From Eleusine coracana subsp. coracana (taxonomy: Eukaryota > Streptophyta > Magnoliopsida > Poales > Poaceae), in contig CM064422.1 in assembly GCA_032690845.1 (NCBI GenBank), positions 7,316,001-7,380,000 on the forward strand: a DNA stretch of 64,000 bases, in the 5' to 3' direction. Made by a program: the position numbers and the translations under genes. The notes beneath the pieces are model-generated. The model saw only the letters and a list, made by a program, of their open reading frames with translations. It did no database searches and had not been told where the DNA came from. Of this stretch, positions 9,839-23,100 are shown piece after piece (position 1 is the stretch's first letter; each line of letters begins with the position of its first letter).

Positions 9839-12800
9839 ATGGCATCTCCTGTTGAAATGATGGCGAGCAATCTGTTACATCTCCAAGGCTTTCCCCAGAA
9901 TATGGTATGGGACCTATGAATTAACACTATTATGCATGCTCTGTTTTTCTGTTATTACTGCGTTCTTATGCTTATTCTCTACACAGGGGAAAAAGTATGG
10001 TTTCATTACTGCAAAAAGTTCTGGATCTAGAAGGCCCCGGATGGCTCGACACTGCTTTCATCAACAGCATCTTTGTTGGCCACGGATTCAAAGGGTTACA
10101 CTTCCTAATACCCGATTGCTCCCAGCACCTAGTGCTGTGGCACCTAGTCCATTGGTCGAAAAATCTTATACTGCAGTGGATGCTGAAATTGTACACCTGT
10201 ACCGTAAACCATTTCTTCAAGAAAGTGAGACCTTGGAGCTACTTAAGAAAGTGAATGCAAAGGTTTCTTCTAATGTTGTTGAAATAAGAACAGAGCAATG
10301 CTTCAACATTCAGTTGGACAATGCACTAACTCCTGAGAAGCTTGCAACACTTCATTGGCTCTTAGCAGAAACATACGAACCTGAGAAATTACAACCAGAG
10401 AGCTTCTTGGAGGAGGAAGCCTCTAGATGTCCTACTAGTTCTGTGATTGTTGAGGTAGGTCCCCGGATGACGTTCTCGACTGCTTTCTCAACCAATGCCG
10501 TCTCAATCTGTAAATCTCTCTCCTTGGTGGAAGTGACTCGACTGGAGCGGTCAAGAAGATACCTTCTACGTCTTAAGCCTGGTAGTGACCCACTTGATGA
10601 AAGGCAGATCAGTGACTTTGCTACTTTGGTTCATGATAGAATGACAGAGTGTGTTTATCCCAAGAAGCTCACATCTTTTCAATCAGATATAGTTCCCGAA
10701 CCTGTCCGTATTGTTCCAGTAATTGAAAGGGGTAAAGAAGCATTGGAAGAAATAAATGTGAAGATGGGTCTTGCTTTTGATGAACAAGATATCAACTATT
10801 ATATCCACCTCTTCAGAGATGATATCAAACGCAATCCAACTACTGTGGAACTTTTTGATATCGCACAGTCCAACAGTGAACACAGCAGGCATTGGTTTTT
10901 TAATGGAAAGCTTGTGATAGATGGAAAGACCATGCCCAAAACTTTGTTTCAGTTAGTGAAGAGTCCCCTGAAGGCCAACCATAATAATTCTGTCATTGGA
11001 TTCAAGGATAACTCCAGTGCAATAAAAGGGTTCCAAGTAAATCATCTGCGCCCAATGGTTCCGGGTTCCACTTCACCATTATCCATTATGATGCGTGAGC
11101 TTGACATTTTGTTCACAGCAGAAACCCATAATTTTCCTTGTGCTGTGGCACCTTACCCAGGAGCTGAGACAGGTGCAGGTGGTCGTATAAGAGATACTCA
11201 TGCCACTGGAAAGGGTTCTTTTATTGTTGCTTCAACAGCTGGTTATTGTGTTGGTAATCTTCGACTTGAAGCTTCATATGCGCCCTGGGAGGATTCATCC
11301 TTTTCATACCCTGTGAATCTGGCCTCTCCTTTGCAAATTCTTGTTGATGCCAGTGATGGGGCGTCTGACTACGGGAACAAGTTTGGTGAGCCTCTAATTC
11401 AGGGATATACTAGAAATTTTGGAATGAGATTGCCAAATGGGGAGCGGCGGGAATGGCTGAAGCCGATTATGTTCAGTGGAGCAATCGGGCAAATTGACCA
11501 TGCACATATATCAAAGGATGATCCAGAAATTGGCATGCTAGTTGTGAAGATTGGTGGTCCAGCATACAGAATTGGTATGGGCGGTGGTGCAGCCTCAAGT
11601 ATGGTTAGTGGCCAGAATGATGCAGAGCTTGATTTCAATGCAGTGCAGCGTGGAGATGCTGAGATGGCACAGAAACTGTATCGCGTAGTGAGGGCATGTG
11701 CAGAAATGGGGGAGGACAACCCCATCATCAGCATTCATGATCAGGGTGCAGGAGGAAACTGTAATGTCGTGAAGGAAATAATATACCCAAAAGGTGCTGA
11801 AATTGATATCCGCTCGATCGTTGTTGGTGACCATACACTGTCGGTGTTGGAGATTTGGGGAGCTGAGTACCAGGAACAGGACGCGCTACTGGTGAAACCT
11901 GAGAGCAGAAGCCTGTTGGAGTCACTTTGTGAGAGGGAGAGGGTTTCCATGGCTGTAATTGGCAAAATTGATGGTTGTGGAAAGATTGTTTTGATTGATA
12001 GTGCTGCTGTGGAGCATGCCAAGTCGAATGGGCTCCCTCCTCCAACTCCTGTGGAAGAACTTGAGCTTGAAAAGGTTTTGGGAGACATGCCTCAAAAGAC
12101 ATTTGAATTCAAGCGACTTTCTCACGTCACTGAACCTTTAGACATTGCACCTGGGGTTACATTAATGGATGCTCTGAAGCGTGTATTGAGGCTCCCCTCT
12201 GTATGTTCGAAGCGTTTCTTGACCACGAAGGTTGACAGGTGTGTGACGGGTCTTGTTGCACAACAGCAAACAGTTGGGCCTCTCCAATTTCCCCTTGCTG
12301 ACGTGGCTGTGATTGCGCAGACATACACAGACCTAACAGGTGGTGCTTGTAGCATTGGAGAACAACCGATAAAGGGCTTGCTTAATCCTAAGGCAATGGC
12401 CAGACTTGCTGTTGGAGAGGCCTTGACTAATCTGGTTTGGGCTAAGGTTACATCGCTTGCGGATGTCAAAGCAAGCGGGAACTGGATGTATGCTGCAAAG
12501 CTCGATGGAGAAGGTGCAGATATGTATGATGCAGCTGTTGCATTGGCTGACTGCATGATCGAACTTGGTATTGCAATAGATGGGGGAAAGGACAGTCTTT
12601 CCATGGCAGCTCAGTGTGATGGTGAGGTTGTCAAGGCTCCTGGAAATCTGGTCATCAGTACTTATGTGACATGCCCTGATATAACATTGACAGTAACCCC
12701 TGATTTGAAACTTGGAAAGGATGGAGTTCTGCTGCACATTGACCTTGCTAAAGGAGAACGTCGTCTTGGTGGTTCTGCTCTTGCACAAGCATTTGGTCAA

Positions 12801-14168
12801 ATCGGAAATGACTGCCCGGACATTGATGATGTTTCCTACTTGAAAAAGGTCTTTGAGGCCATTCAGGAACTGCTAAGCCAACGTCTTATTTCAGCTGGCC
12901 ATGACATAAGTGACGGTGGTCTTATTGTGAGTGTTCTTGAGATGGCATTTGCTGGCAACTGTGGTATTAAGCTGGAGATGAACTTGGAAGCTAGGAACCT
13001 TGTTGAAGCACTCTTTGCTGAGGAGCTTGGCGTTGTTATTGAAGTGCACTCCAAATATCTCAATATCGTGAAGCAAAAGCTTGAAGCAGCAGGTGTTTCA
13101 GCTAATGTAATTGGAGAAGTTACCACCTCACCAGAAATAGAAGTTGTTATTGATGGTCAGGTTCATCTTAAGGAAAATATGTCAGATCTTAGGGATCTCT
13201 GGGAGGAAACAAGCTTTGAGCTTGAGGAGCTACAACGTCTGAAATCTTGTGTCAGACTTGAGAAAGAAGGACTCAAAAGAAGAACTTCACCATCATGGTC
13301 TCTGTCTTTTACTCCCAAATTCACAGATGAGAAGCTGCTGACTGCATCCTCAAAGCCAAAGGTTGCCATCATTCGTGAAGAAGGGAGCAATGGGGATAGG
13401 GAAATGGCAGCTGCATTCTATGCTTCTGGATTTGAACCATGGGATATCACAATGTCAGATCTCTTGGCTGGGAAGTCTTCACTGGAGGAGTTCCGTGGGA
13501 TTGCATTTGTTGGTGGTTTCAGCTACGCAGATGTTCTAGATTCAGCAAAAGGTTGGGCGGCATCTATCAGGTTCAACCAACCCCTTATACAGCAGTTCCA
13601 GGATTTTTACCATAGGCCAGACACATTCAGTCTTGGAGTATGCAACGGTTGTCAGCTCATGGCTCTTCTTGGATGGGTGCCAGGATCAGATATTGGAGGT
13701 TCTCTTGGTACAGGTGGAGATATGTCCCAGCCAAGGTTTATTCACAATGAATCTGGTCGTTTTGAGTGCCGGTTTACTAGTGTGTCCATTGGTGATTCTC
13801 CTGCTATCATGTTCAAAGGGATGGAAGGTTCTACCTTGGGTGTTTGGAGCGCTCATGGTGAAGGAAGAGCTTTCTTCCCAGATGATAATGTTCTAGATAG
13901 TGTTGTGAAATCTAATCTTGCTCCCATCCGATATTGTGATGATGCCAATAACATAACTGAGACATATCCCTTCAATCCCAATGGTTCCCCGCTAGGCATT
14001 GCAGCCCTATGCTCCCCCGATGGAAGACACCTGGCTATGATGCCACATCCAGAGCGCTGCTTCATGATGTGGCAATATCCATGGTATCCCAAGGATTGGC
14101 AGGTTGAGAAGAGTGGCCCCAGCCCTTGGCTTCGGATGTTTCAGAATGCGCGAGAATGGTGTTCCTAA
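9839..14168 (+). CDS. PUR4: Phosphoribosylformylglycinamidine (FGAM) synthase, organelle-targeted
   Basis: FGAM synthase uses ATP and glutamine to convert FGAR to FGAM in de novo purine synthesis. Coding exons are 9839-9904 (22 codons) and 9987-14168, joined in phase (CAGAATATG|GTATGG...ACACAG|GGGAAA), giving about 1415 residues. This is close to plant homologues and longer than bacterial PurL because of an N-terminal extension that looks like a transit peptide (start MASPVEMMASNLLHL, Arg/Ser-rich, few acids). The order is the usual one: PurS-like N-domain, two AIRS-type ATP-binding halves (HDQGAGGNCNVV in the first, HDISDGGL in the second), then a class I glutaminase. The glutaminase has GVCNGCQLM (nucleophile Cys about 1241) and MMPHPER (His about 1376, Glu about 1378). 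The single huge coding exon is typical for plant PurL. Starting inside the second exon would lose the leader peptide. The 3' UTR probably has an intron (CAG|GTATAT near 14173 to TTGCAG near 14660). Confidence 0.95.
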
Positions 14169-17145
14169 TGCAGGTATATCATCAAATCACTACTGCTTTT
14201 ATTTTTTGTTTGTGGCTCCCTGAATACAATTTTCTGTTATACATAATAACTAGTTAAGACATCATTTCAGTATACCTTGGCTTCCTGCATCATAGTGGAC
14301 TTTAATTAGAAAGGCAATGTGGTGGCAACTCTTCTGTTAGATCCTCTACCCAGTTAGCCTGGCTAAGTGACAGTTACAAGTTAGCAAGACATCAGTTAGT
14401 TCTAAATGTCTAACGGACTTGCCAGAGTCTGAGTCAAAGTACTAATGGTTTTTTTTTTAATCAGGTAAACATCAGCTAGGTTTATGTATGATCAGGTCTA
14501 TTGCACTTATTAAATACATCTTATATATGTGCTTATGTTTACCTTTTCTTCCAGCTGTTGGACTGTATATAATCTTTCGTAGCTGGTTTCATTGCTCTTT
14601 GTTGCTGGTGCTGCTTGCCAGATGACGTTTACTAACTTCCCATTTCTATTTTTTTGCAGAGTAGTGTCCGGCTCCAGGGATTATGTTATCTCGGTGGACG
14701 TGTGCTGTTACTAACTTCCAGTTTATATGGCTGTATGTCCCAGTTGACAACTCCTGGGCTACCCAATAATCCACCGTGGTTGGAAAGCTCAATTGAAAAT
14801 TTGAATAATGGAAAAGTTTCAATTGTTTGCTAGACTGCAATAATTGTACTTGGCCTCTATATACATATTCGATAATCAATGTCTTTCTGATGGTTGCTAG
14901 TGAAGTAATGAGCCAGTGACTGCATCAGTGAATTGTGCATATCTATGTCGTGCTTGCATGCTACTTAATTAATGTATTTCTTGCATTGTCTTTGCTTGCG
15001 ATCTGAATGTGGATTTTTTTTGTATTATTTTTTGTCTTGTTTCTAATGGTTTTGGATATCAATTCTCTTTCTAGTAATGATACATATGAACTCTTTTACC
15101 CTTTTTTCTTTATTAATATAAAATGCATTGGGAGCCTCTGCTACTGTTTTTGCGTGAAAAAAATGATACATATGAACTCAAACAAAGTGAAGGTTATGGT
15201 TTTGTCGGTTAGTATGATCGGCTCACTTACTTTTCGGGACTTTCCTCTTGGTGTTTGTTTCCATGAGCTGCTAAAGTTTAACATCTAAAGTTTAGATTAA
15301 ACTTCAGCATTTTTTGGAGGGCTAAACTTTTAACATCTAAAGTCCCCTTTTAGACCCTTTTCTTTTCTCTCTTGTGTTATACTTGTGCTAAATGTCGGCA
15401 TTTTAGTCCATTTTAACACTTTAGACCCAGGAAACGAACACCCAGTTACACCTCGAAGAGCAATGTTAGTTATGCATTCTGGCTTTAGCTATTTGAGCAG
15501 TTTCCTATATAAAACGTCAAAAGTGAATAGCATTTCAACCGTTGGAGTGCCATAATCGTTCGAACAGTAAAACTTTTTTACTGCAATAGGCAAAGGGGTC
15601 AAGCCTGCACGTTTCTGGAAGAACACATCTAACTTGCATTAGATTCATCTTTGTCGAGAACTAGTTGGCAGCACGCATAAAGGTGCAAGCCTGCTACTCT
15701 GCGGAGTACTCTGGTCAACAACAGTTAAAGTTTGGACGCAAGCCAAAATTTGAACGTCAAATATTGTTAGAGAATGACTCTGCTGAACACACAGGCACGT
15801 GAACATGGAGCTAGCCACCGTCTGATGGTTGTTGTATCCTAAAAATCTCTGCTGCGCTTAGCCGGCGCTAGCAACGGAGCCAACTTTACTAGAGCCCTTT
15901 TGCTTTTGTGGGGCATGAGAGCATCTTTAACTATGTTTCTATTTCTTCAAGTAGATATGTGAACAGTGGGATTTTGTTGTTCAACTCCAACTGATACCTC
16001 AAATATGGTTATGTTATGTACACAATGATCTATGTCAGTGACATTGATTGTTTAATAGAGAATGGTTAAAAGATCTTTAGAAGTAGAGAGCCGACAGGAG
16101 CAAATAACAAATGTTATAGTGATAAAGAACAGAATATGAAGTCGGTTGAATCATGCTTTACGTCTCCAAATAAGATGATAGAGAGTCGGATAAAGCACGG
16201 GTTGAAAATGCTATGAGTGTAGAGAAAGGAGGTATCACAATACATGTTCCATGATAAAGAAACAATTAATTTGGCATCATATAATAAGTGAAAAAGCAAA
16301 AGACACAAAATTAAGAGAATTTCAACAAAGTTTGCATATGCTAATAGAGTAATAGTTACTTCAAATCAACTTGATGGACCTACAGATTAATTTTTTTAGG
16401 ACGGACCCACAGATTAAGTTGAAAACCTAGTACAGTTGTTTTTTTTTTAGTGAAACAACTTAATAATAATGCTTGGTTGGCCTCAAGACTCAAGAGAGTT
16501 ATAAAAGTTGAGGTAACAAAAGTTTCCTGTCAGTCTTGTGCATTTGAACTAGCTACTTTAATCAGTTAAGTCAGTGATTTTTTTAACTTTTTTACCGTAT
16601 CTTTTAGTAGCATTTTTACTCTCTTGTTAGTCTTCTGCACTTGAACTAGCTTTTCTAATCAGTTATAAGTCAATGCTCTTTTAACTTCTTTTACCGTCTC
16701 TTTTACCTTTTTTGACTCCCTCATTCGTCTTTATATTATTATAGTTCCCTTTGCAGCCCCCCCTAGCAGGGCATCTTACTACTAGCTTTTAACTTAACAC
16801 CGTTAGCATGCCGGTGCGTATGCGTATATGCCTAGGCGTTCAACAGAGATATTGCGATATTGTTAACCTCTGGGAATACCATGGAGCAAGTGGAACACTA
16901 TACAAAGCTGACCAAATACCACACAACTTGATCTTGTCGATCAAATATCTTGAATAGGGTTCTCGCAAAAGCAGCAGCTAGTTGCCAACCATACAAAGTA
17001 CGAAAAGTTAATTTACATGAGCTTGCAGATAAGAGCGCCCCGCTTTGTTTTTTATCGTCATCTTTTGATACTTTTGCAAGCGTATCCTACCCATGGTTCA
17101 TTACAATATACCAACTATTTTGCAGCTCCTTTTAGGATCACATGA
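14169..17145. other. Intergenic region between convergent PUR4 and GPN3
   Basis: It contains the PUR4 3' UTR (to about 14880, probably with one intron), then AT-rich DNA with a small MITE at 15250-15442 and no supportable gene. The stretch 15450-16900 shows only short frames. The GPN3 3' UTR should enter from the right side. Confidence 0.6.
15250..15442. mobile_element. Small MITE with 13-bp inverted ends
   Basis: The left end GGTGTTTGTTTCC (15250-15262) is matched by the right end, whose reverse complement is GGTGTTCGTTTCC (15430-15442). The interior repeats the CTAAAGTTTA / ACATCTAAAGT theme in both orientations. No clear target duplication. Confidence 0.6.
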
Positions 17146-20100
17146 CTAGTCATCCTCCTCAGGTTCAAAGTCCCTAACCTTCACGTCCGCATCTTCACCA
17201 TACTGGATGCAGTTATCGATGTACGATAGCACATATTGGATGCTGTGAAATACAACAAGGAGAGCTATTAGAAAAATAGAAATACAGGAAGATGAACAAA
17301 AAGTTGAAGAAACAAATGGCATTTTGTAGCGATCTACAGGCAAGCATATTATTATTTGTAGCGACTTACAGGCAAGAAATAATTGGCATGGAAATGCAGA
17401 TTAGTTGGTAACATATTTCAGCTACGGAAAAGTAATACAACTCATCTAATGTTGCAGTTGACCTGATTTAGAATTTTCCCCAAACCATGATTGAATACAG
17501 AAATGAAGTCAAGCATGATTATCATAACAATAGCAAAAGAATAATTAATATCATCATGTTAGCAATTCCTGAGTCTTATACTACAACAGCAGTGTTTGAG
17601 GTGGCAAGATGCAAATATGTTATCAATATGGTACATGAAAAATGTATCAACAGTAATGATAACAATGTAGCATGAAAAGGTATGGTTTCTAGAGAATTCA
17701 AGGTGATAAAAGGCTCCAATTTGCCACACAATTTAGAAAGAATGTTTTCGATACAATACAACAACAACAACAACAACAACAAAGCCTTTTTATCCCAAGC
17801 AAGTTGGGGTAGGCTAGAGATGAAACCCATGGGAACCCAAAAAAGAAGAGAATCACGGTTCCGGCACGTCTATTGCTAGTCTCCAAGCACTCCTATCCAT
17901 AGCTAGCTCCTTAGGGATATCCCACGCCTTCAGGTCTCTCTTAACCGACTCGTCCCAAGTCAAGTTAGGTCGGCCTCTACCTCTCTTAACATTAGCATCT
18001 CTCTTTAGAACCCCACTACATACCGGCGCCTCCGGAGGTCTCCGTTGGACATGTCCGAACCATCTCAACCGATGTTGAACCAATTTCTCCTCGATAGGTG
18101 CCACTCCTATCCTGTCCCGGATATCTTCATTCCGTATTCGGTCTCTTCTTGTATGCCCGCAAAACCAACGCAACATACGCATCTCTGCTACACTTAGTTG
18201 TTGAACATGTCGTCTTTTCGTAGGCCAGCACTCAGCACCGTATAACATCGCCGGACGAATTGCCGTCCTATAGAATTTACCTTTTAGCTTTTGTGGCACC
18301 CTCTTGTCGCATAAGACGCCGGATGCTTGACGCCATTTCAACCAGCCGGCTGAAATTCTATGCCTAACATCTTCATCGATGTCACCGTCCTTTTGCAACA
18401 TCGATCCTAAATAACGAAATGTATCCTTCTTGGCCACCAATTGTCCATTAAGGCTAACGTCTCCATCCTCATGTCTAGTCACGCTAAACTCGCACATCAT
18501 ATACTCGGTCTTGGCCCTACTAAGTCTGAAACCCTTGCACTCTAATGTGTGCCTCCACAGCTCCAACTTCCTATTAACCCCATCCCTACTCTCATCAACT
18601 AACACCACATCATCAGCAAAGAGCATACACCAAGGGACATCACTCTGTATTTCTCGTGTGACCTCGTCCATCACTAAAGCAAATAAATAAGGGCTCAATG
18701 CTGATCCTTGGTGTAGTCCTATTTTAATCGGAAAGTCATTGGTATCGCCATCACATGTCCGAACACACGTCCTCGCGTCCCTGTACATATCCTTGATAAG
18801 GGTAATATACTTAGTTGGGACTTTGTGCTTCTCCAAGGCCCACCACATGACACTTCTTGGCACTTTGTCATATGCCTTCTCGAGGTCAATAAAGACCATG
18901 TGTAAGTCCTTCTTTTGCTCCCGATATCTCTCCATCAATTGTCGCATTAAGAAAATCGCCTCCATGGTTGATCTTCCAGGCATGAACCCAAACTGGTTTT
19001 GCGTCACACTTGTCACTCTTCTTAGACGATGCTCGATGATTCTCTCCCAGAGCTTCATCGTATGGCTCATCAACTTAATCCCACGATAGTTAGTACAACT
19101 TTGAACATCTCCCTTGTTCTTGAAGATCGGTACTACTATACTCCTCCTCCATTCTTCCGGCATCTTGTTTGACCGAAAGATGAGGTTAAAAAGCTTAGTT
19201 AACCATACTATGGCTCTGGCACCTAAGCATCTCCATACTTCGATGGGGATACCATCAGGGCCCATCGCTTTACCACTCTTCATCCTCTTCAAAGCTTCCT
19301 CTATCTCTGTCTCCTGAATTCTTCTCACAAAGCGTCTGTTGTTATCATCAAATGAGTCATCCAACTCAAGTATAGGACCTTCCTCCTCTCCGTTAAACAA
19401 CTTATCAAAGTACTCTCGCCATCTGTCCTTGATCTCCTCATCTCTCACCAGGAGTCGGTCTACCCCATCCTTGATACATTTGATTTGGTTGATGTCCCTC
19501 GTCTTCCGCTCACGGATCCTAGCCATCCGATAGATGTCCTTCTCTCCTTCCTTCGTGCCTAGTCGCTGATAAAGGTTATCATATGCCTGACCCTTTGCTA
19601 CACTCACTGCTCGTTTTGCAGCCCTCTTGGCTATTTTATAGCCTTCTATGTTGGTTGCACTCTTGTCAAGATGTAGGCGTTTGAAACACTCCTTCTTCTC
19701 CTTGATAGCCCTTTGCACCTTATCATTCCACCACCAGGTGTCTTTTGCTTCTTGTTTGCCTCCTCTACTCACGCCAAACACTTCTGAAGCTACCTTCCGA
19801 ACACATGTTGCCATTTTTAGCCACATGTCATCTGGTCCTTCTCCTTCCTCCCAGGGTCCCTCTCCTAGCATCCTCTCCTTAAAAGTTTGCGCCAGCTCCC
19901 CTCTAAACTTCCACCACTTCGTTCTCGCGGTTTTGGTACGTTTGTCCCTGTATACCCGTACCCGAAAACGAAAATCCGCCATCACAAGCTTATGTTGAGT
20001 GACGACACACTCCCCAGGTATCACCCTACAGTCCAAGCAAGCACGCCTGTCCTCCCTCCTGGCAAGGATAAAGTCGATTTGGCTCGAGTGTTGTGCACTT

Positions 20101-23100
20101 CTAAAGGTCACTAGATGGGATTCCCTCTTCCTAAATATGGTATTCGCTACCAACAAGTCATAAGCTAGCGCCCAATTAAGTATATCCACCCCCTCCTGAT
20201 TCCTACTACCATACCCGAACCCCCCATGGACCCGCTCGAACCCTACATTAGACGTCCCCACATGGCCGTTAAGGTCTCCTCCTATGAAAAGCTTCTCACT
20301 GATAGGTATGCCACTAACCATGCTATCTAAATCTTCCCAAAACTGATTCTTGATGCTCTCATTAAGACCTACCTGAGGGGCATATGCACTGATCACATTT
20401 AAAGCCGAATCTCCAACTATCAGCCGAACAAGGATAATCCGGTCCCCGTGCCTCCTAACATCTACGACTCCATCCTTAAGGCTCCTGTCGATCAAGATGC
20501 CTACACCATTTCTACCCGATGTTGTACCCGTGTACCAAAGCTTGTAGCCCGTATTCTCCACCTCCTTCGCCTTCTGGCCCTTCCATTTAGTCTCTTGAAC
20601 GCATAGGATATTTACACGCCTCCTAGTTGCCACATCGACTAGCTCTCGTAACTTGCCTGTTAGGGACCCTACGTTCCAACTCCCTAGACGAATCCTAGTT
20701 GGCTCGGCTAACTTTCTTACCCTTCGCACCCGTCGAGGAAAGTGCGAAGACCCTTGCTCATTTTTCACCACACCCGGGCGTAGATGTAGCGCGCCACTAA
20801 GGTTGCGACGACCCGACCCTTGCTCACTATTCATCGTACCCAGGTCACGATACGACGCGCCACTAAGGTTGTGACGACCCGGCCCTTGCCCATTTGACAC
20901 CACACCCGGGTTCCGATGTAGCGCGTCGCTAAGAGGGTTACGCCCCAACGAATTTCTTATGGGTTACGCCCCAACGAATGTTTTCGATACAATGAGAACC
21001 ATAAATGTATGCAGAGTCTTGTAACATTAGGAAAACAAAAAAAGCTAAGGTTCTAATTCTAGCAAAAGAAATGGCATTACCTGCTCTCCTTTCTCAAGTC
21101 AAGAGGTATGAAATTCACCATGCTGTAGTCATCAACCTACATGATGAAACTGAGATTAATATTGCAAGCTGAAAACACTAAAAGAAGGTACAAAAGGCAA
21201 ATCAGAAAAGATAAAAGCATGCAGTTGATATCAGTGATATAAGCAGCATCTTGAAGTTGATTCAGATACGAGGAAATCAAGAACTACAGCAAATTCATCT
21301 ATAAAAAATGTTCAAATTAGCCAGGCAAACCCCTAGGAACTTCGATGAACTTAACTAAAGCACTTGAGAATCATCAGAAACTGAAATAGTACCATTACTA
21401 GATCAATTTGAACATTATGTATCATTACTTTTAAGAATTCTGTGCATTGAAATCCGACACAATCTTGAACAAGCGGTGTCTGTTGATCACCAAAGGGGGC
21501 CTCATCAGAGCAAAATAAAATTGGGAACTTTTGATTAAATGCTCCTTGCAACCAGAGGTCTTTTGCATTGAGTAGGCAGAATGCTACCAATTTTCACTAA
21601 TAAACTTAAGAGTAAATTCAAATAAAACAAAGAAACAAATCATAGGACACAGAAAAAACTGCTGGCAATGCGGCATTAAACCAACACTATAATCCAGCTG
21701 CACTAAGTGTCTAAGTCTGAGAAAGTCTGGCAATAAATTTACATTAGAATTTAGAAGGATCTAATTCAATTCAAGACTACAATTCCAGTATTTATGGACC
21801 CATGACATCACTAAAAAGCCTCTAACCATAACGATTCAACAAATAAATGCCTTAACAAAGGATATATTAAATTCACATGTCAATGAAAGGCATACCAGTT
21901 CAGCCAAGCACTTGTTCAGCTTGCCAAACCGAGGTCCCATTTGTCGATTCAGCTGTGACAGAAGACTCTGTGCATTTGGGTCCAGATACCTAGAAATATC
22001 AAACTATCATTACAAAAACTGCTAGATAAAGTTCTAGCATCCATAAAAAGGAGAAAAAAAAACATACTCGTCTACATCTTTTTTGTTGGAGACCAGATCC
22101 ATCTTTGAAAGGATGTTGATGTGAGGGAGTTCAAGCTGAATCATGGCAGAAAGAGAAGCCATACAGCCACTGATGTATTTTGTTACATCAGTAATGAACT
22201 GGACCCACAAAAAAAAGCTGAGTCAGGTTTGGGTTTAAGATTTTCACTGTAATATCTTCTTTGTCAAAAGAAGTTCAATATTGATACAAACCTGCGAATC
22301 AAGAAGGTATACAGCACAAACATTGAAATTTTTCCGTTTCAGATGTTCAACAAAGTTACGCAGAACTGGGACATGAGTGAAGAGTTCAATCTGGCCTGGA
22401 AAAAAGAGATGGAAACCATTGTTAGATAATTTCATGTGATTTTGGGCCACCACCTCTAGATATCTCAAATTCTCAACATTTATATGTATAGAATAGTACA
22501 GAGAGATGTAAAACTAGACATTTGCATTGGTGAAAGTGAAAACACTGGATATTATTCAAGAAGGTATTATGTAAATGCTCGGTGCATGAGAGTACACTGC
22601 TATAATAAGATTAATGATTACTAGTTTCCTCAGGTCCATTTAAGTGATAATATGATATATGGGATGAAGTTGTGTAAATTTTAAGAGAAAAGCAATTGAA
22701 GCATGGAAACATGATCTGCAAATATACCAGGACAATCAAACACAAGATAGTCATCATCCAAGTAGTTCTCAAGCTGTTCATCTAACCAATCATCCAAACT
22801 GTCTTCAAGGTGCCTGATTGTATGTTAAGAGAACAACATGTGACAGCATATAAATCCTAACAAATAAATTCAATGCACATATAAGTAATAGTAGTATCCT
22901 TCATGAACTGCATTCATATGACTTGGGTATTTTCGCTCTCGAGCAATCTGTCCCACAATTTCCAATGCCGTATCCAGTAACTTCCAATGGTTGTTTGACC
23001 ACAATTTACAGGACTACTGTCCCAAGTGTCATGTAACTAAAACCTGTGCCAGACCTCAGGTAGTCACTAGTCAGGCCTCAAATAGTGAAAGAAAATTTCC

